From an uncultured Candidatus Saccharibacteria bacterium (GTDB lineage Bacteria; Patescibacteriota; Saccharimonadia; Saccharimonadales; Saccharimonadaceae): 5,361 bases of DNA. Positions 4,540 to 5,361 of this stretch are shown here, piece after piece (position 1 is the stretch's first letter; every line of letters begins with the position of its first letter). The stretch is taken from positions 1 to 5,361 of the forward strand of contig CALICZ010000039.1 of the NCBI GenBank assembly GCA_938049075.1, given 5' to 3'. The notes beneath the pieces were generated by a model. That model searched no databases. It was not told where the DNA came from and was given only the letters and a program-made list of their open reading frames with translations. The position numbers were made by a program, and so were the translations under genes.

Positions 4540-5223
4540 ATGAAACACACGAACGGAAATTATCGATACTTTAGCGTCATTCTCGCAGTCTATGTTGCGG
4601 CGCTACTCATCTCCAACATTGCCGCCACCAAACTGGTGGCACTCGGCCCACTTATCCTTGATGGTGGAGCAGTACTCTTCCCGCTCGTATATATCTTTGA
4701 TGATGTCATGACAGAGGTCTATGGCTATCGCCGGGCACGCCGCGCTATTTGGACGGCCTTTGGAGTGATGCTGCTGGCGATTGGCTGCTTTACACTAGTG
4801 CGCTATCTGCCCGCGGCGGCAGAGTACCACGACCAAGCCGCTTACGAGGCAGTGCTCGGCTTCTTCCCACAGATCGTCGTGGCGAGCTTGCTTGCCTTCC
4901 TAACGGGGAGCTTCCTCAACTCGTACATCGTTGCTAAGCTCAAGGTCGCTATGAAGGGTCGGCAGCTATGGCTGCGCCTACTTGGATCGACAGTAGTGGG
5001 GAGCTTATTTGATACCGTTATATTCTGCGTCGTTGCTTTTGGTGGGCAGCTTACAGGAGCGTCACTACTCAACTATATCGCCGTTGGGCTTGGCTTCAAG
5101 CTTGCCGTTGAGGTCGTCTGCCTGCCACTTACCTACCGCGTCATTGCTATACTTAAGCGACGCGAATCCGTCGATACCTACGACACCACCACTAACTTCA
5201 CACCATTTCGTTTGCGTGTCTAG
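4540..5223 (+). CDS. yhhQ: Queuosine precursor transporter, YhhQ/DUF165 family, 227 aa
   Basis: Integral membrane protein with about six hydrophobic segments. Family hallmarks of DUF165 (TIGR00697) are visible: SNIAATKL (residues 25-32), FPLVYIFDDVMTEVYGYRRAR (47-67) with the D-x-x-T-E-V-Y-G core, and GSLFDTVIF (154-162) in a late helix. The length matches E. coli YhhQ (~221 aa), which imports the 7-deazaguanine queuosine precursors preQ0/preQ1; related members may prefer other Q precursors, so the exact substrate is not fixed. A GTG at 4519 in the same frame would add seven residues, but it lies upstream of the predicted -10; the ATG at 4540 lies 3 nt after the predicted transcription start. 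There is no Shine-Dalgarno site. It would let a host-dependent cell salvage Q base for tRNAs with GUN anticodons such as the tRNA-His here. No terminator was recognised after the stop. Confidence 0.92.
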   Translation: MKHTNGNYRYFSVILAVYVAALLISNIAATKLVALGPLILDGGAVLFPLVYIFDDVMTEVYGYRRARRAIWTAFGVMLLAIGCFTLVRYLPAAAEYHDQAAYEAVLGFFPQIVVASLLAFLTGSFLNSYIVAKLKVAMKGRQLWLRLLGSTVVGSLFDTVIFCVVAFGGQLTGASLLNYIAVGLGFKLAVEVVCLPLTYRVIAILKRRESVDTYDTTTNFTPFRLRV

Positions 5224-5361
5224 CGAGCGAGTTGCTCACTGCAATAGATTCGCATCTCTCTCAGAATATGAAGAACGCAGTGCTTTCATCCCGGTAGAAC
5301 AAAAAATTGCCCGTAGTGATTATTGCAGCATGATCATTGAAGAGCCTAGTGTTTTAGGAAA
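5216..5361 (+). CDS. Possible partial hypothetical protein running off the right edge
   Basis: A frame open from at least the GTG at 5216 to the window end gives about 48 residues, rich in charged residues (SEYEERSAFIPVEQK), with no family I recognise. The GTG overlaps the yhhQ-like stop by 8 bp, which would suit translational coupling, but there is no Shine-Dalgarno site and the frame also continues upstream inside yhhQ. A stop-free run of this length is not rare by chance. Other strand and frames contain stops in 5224-5361. Treat as tentative. Confidence 0.25.
   Translation, partial: MSSERVAHCNRFASLSEYEERSAFIPVEQKIARSDYCSMIIEEPSVLG

Noticed and set aside
1..5361. UGA recoding as in Absconditabacteria/Gracilibacteria
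   Set aside because: All complete genes read through without internal TGA and end in TAA or TAG; nothing requires TGA as a sense codon.
1..5361. Insertion sequence, phage or CRISPR array
   Set aside because: No transposase, integrase, terminal repeats or regular repeat-spacer structure found on either strand.

Overview
The window most resembles a chromosomal segment of a Candidate Phyla Radiation bacterium, probably Saccharibacteria (TM7) or a relative. This rests on compact single-gene transcription units, moderate G+C, very short leaders, an unusual XRE-MurA fusion and standard stop codons with no sign of UGA recoding. It is a judgement from style and gene content; no rRNA or marker gene is present to prove it.

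Layout. Positions 1-501 (minus) hold the N-terminal third of serine hydroxymethyltransferase (glyA), running off the left edge, with a clear Shine-Dalgarno site and an extended -10 promoter. A 376-bp divergent intergenic region follows. It contains an inverted repeat (631-675) and, at its right end, a perfect 11+11 bp palindrome lying between and over the -35 and -10 elements of the next gene. Positions 878-2404 (plus) encode that gene: a DNA-binding XRE/Cro-type helix-turn-helix fused to a full-length MurA (UDP-GlcNAc enolpyruvyl transferase) domain. Positions 2405-2758 are non-coding and end with the terminator of tRNA-His(GTG), 2759-2837 minus. Positions 3121-4314 (minus) encode a 12-helix MFS transporter. 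Next is tRNA-Arg(TCT), 4412-4488 minus, then a divergent YhhQ/DUF165 queuosine-precursor transporter (4540-5223 plus). A possible partial reading frame runs off the right edge.

The most interesting unit is the XRE-MurA gene. An enzyme for the first committed step of peptidoglycan synthesis carries its own DNA-binding domain, and a long perfect palindrome covers its own promoter. The simplest inference is an autoregulated 'trigger enzyme', in which UDP-GlcNAc/PEP occupancy or enzyme level controls transcription. The MurA domain keeps the catalytic Cys, Lys-Asn and most of the Arg/Asp residues, but has lost the residue matching E. coli Asp369 and has a diverged uridine-binding loop. It could therefore be an enzyme with altered properties or a mainly regulatory paralog.

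A second pattern is shared by all six promoters I can place: each has a TGn extended -10. For the XRE-MurA, MFS and YhhQ genes the predicted transcription start falls 0-6 nt before the chosen ATG, with no Shine-Dalgarno site, which suggests leaderless mRNAs. The YhhQ transporter and tRNA-His(GTG) are loosely linked by function, since tRNA-His is one of the four queuosine-modified tRNAs.
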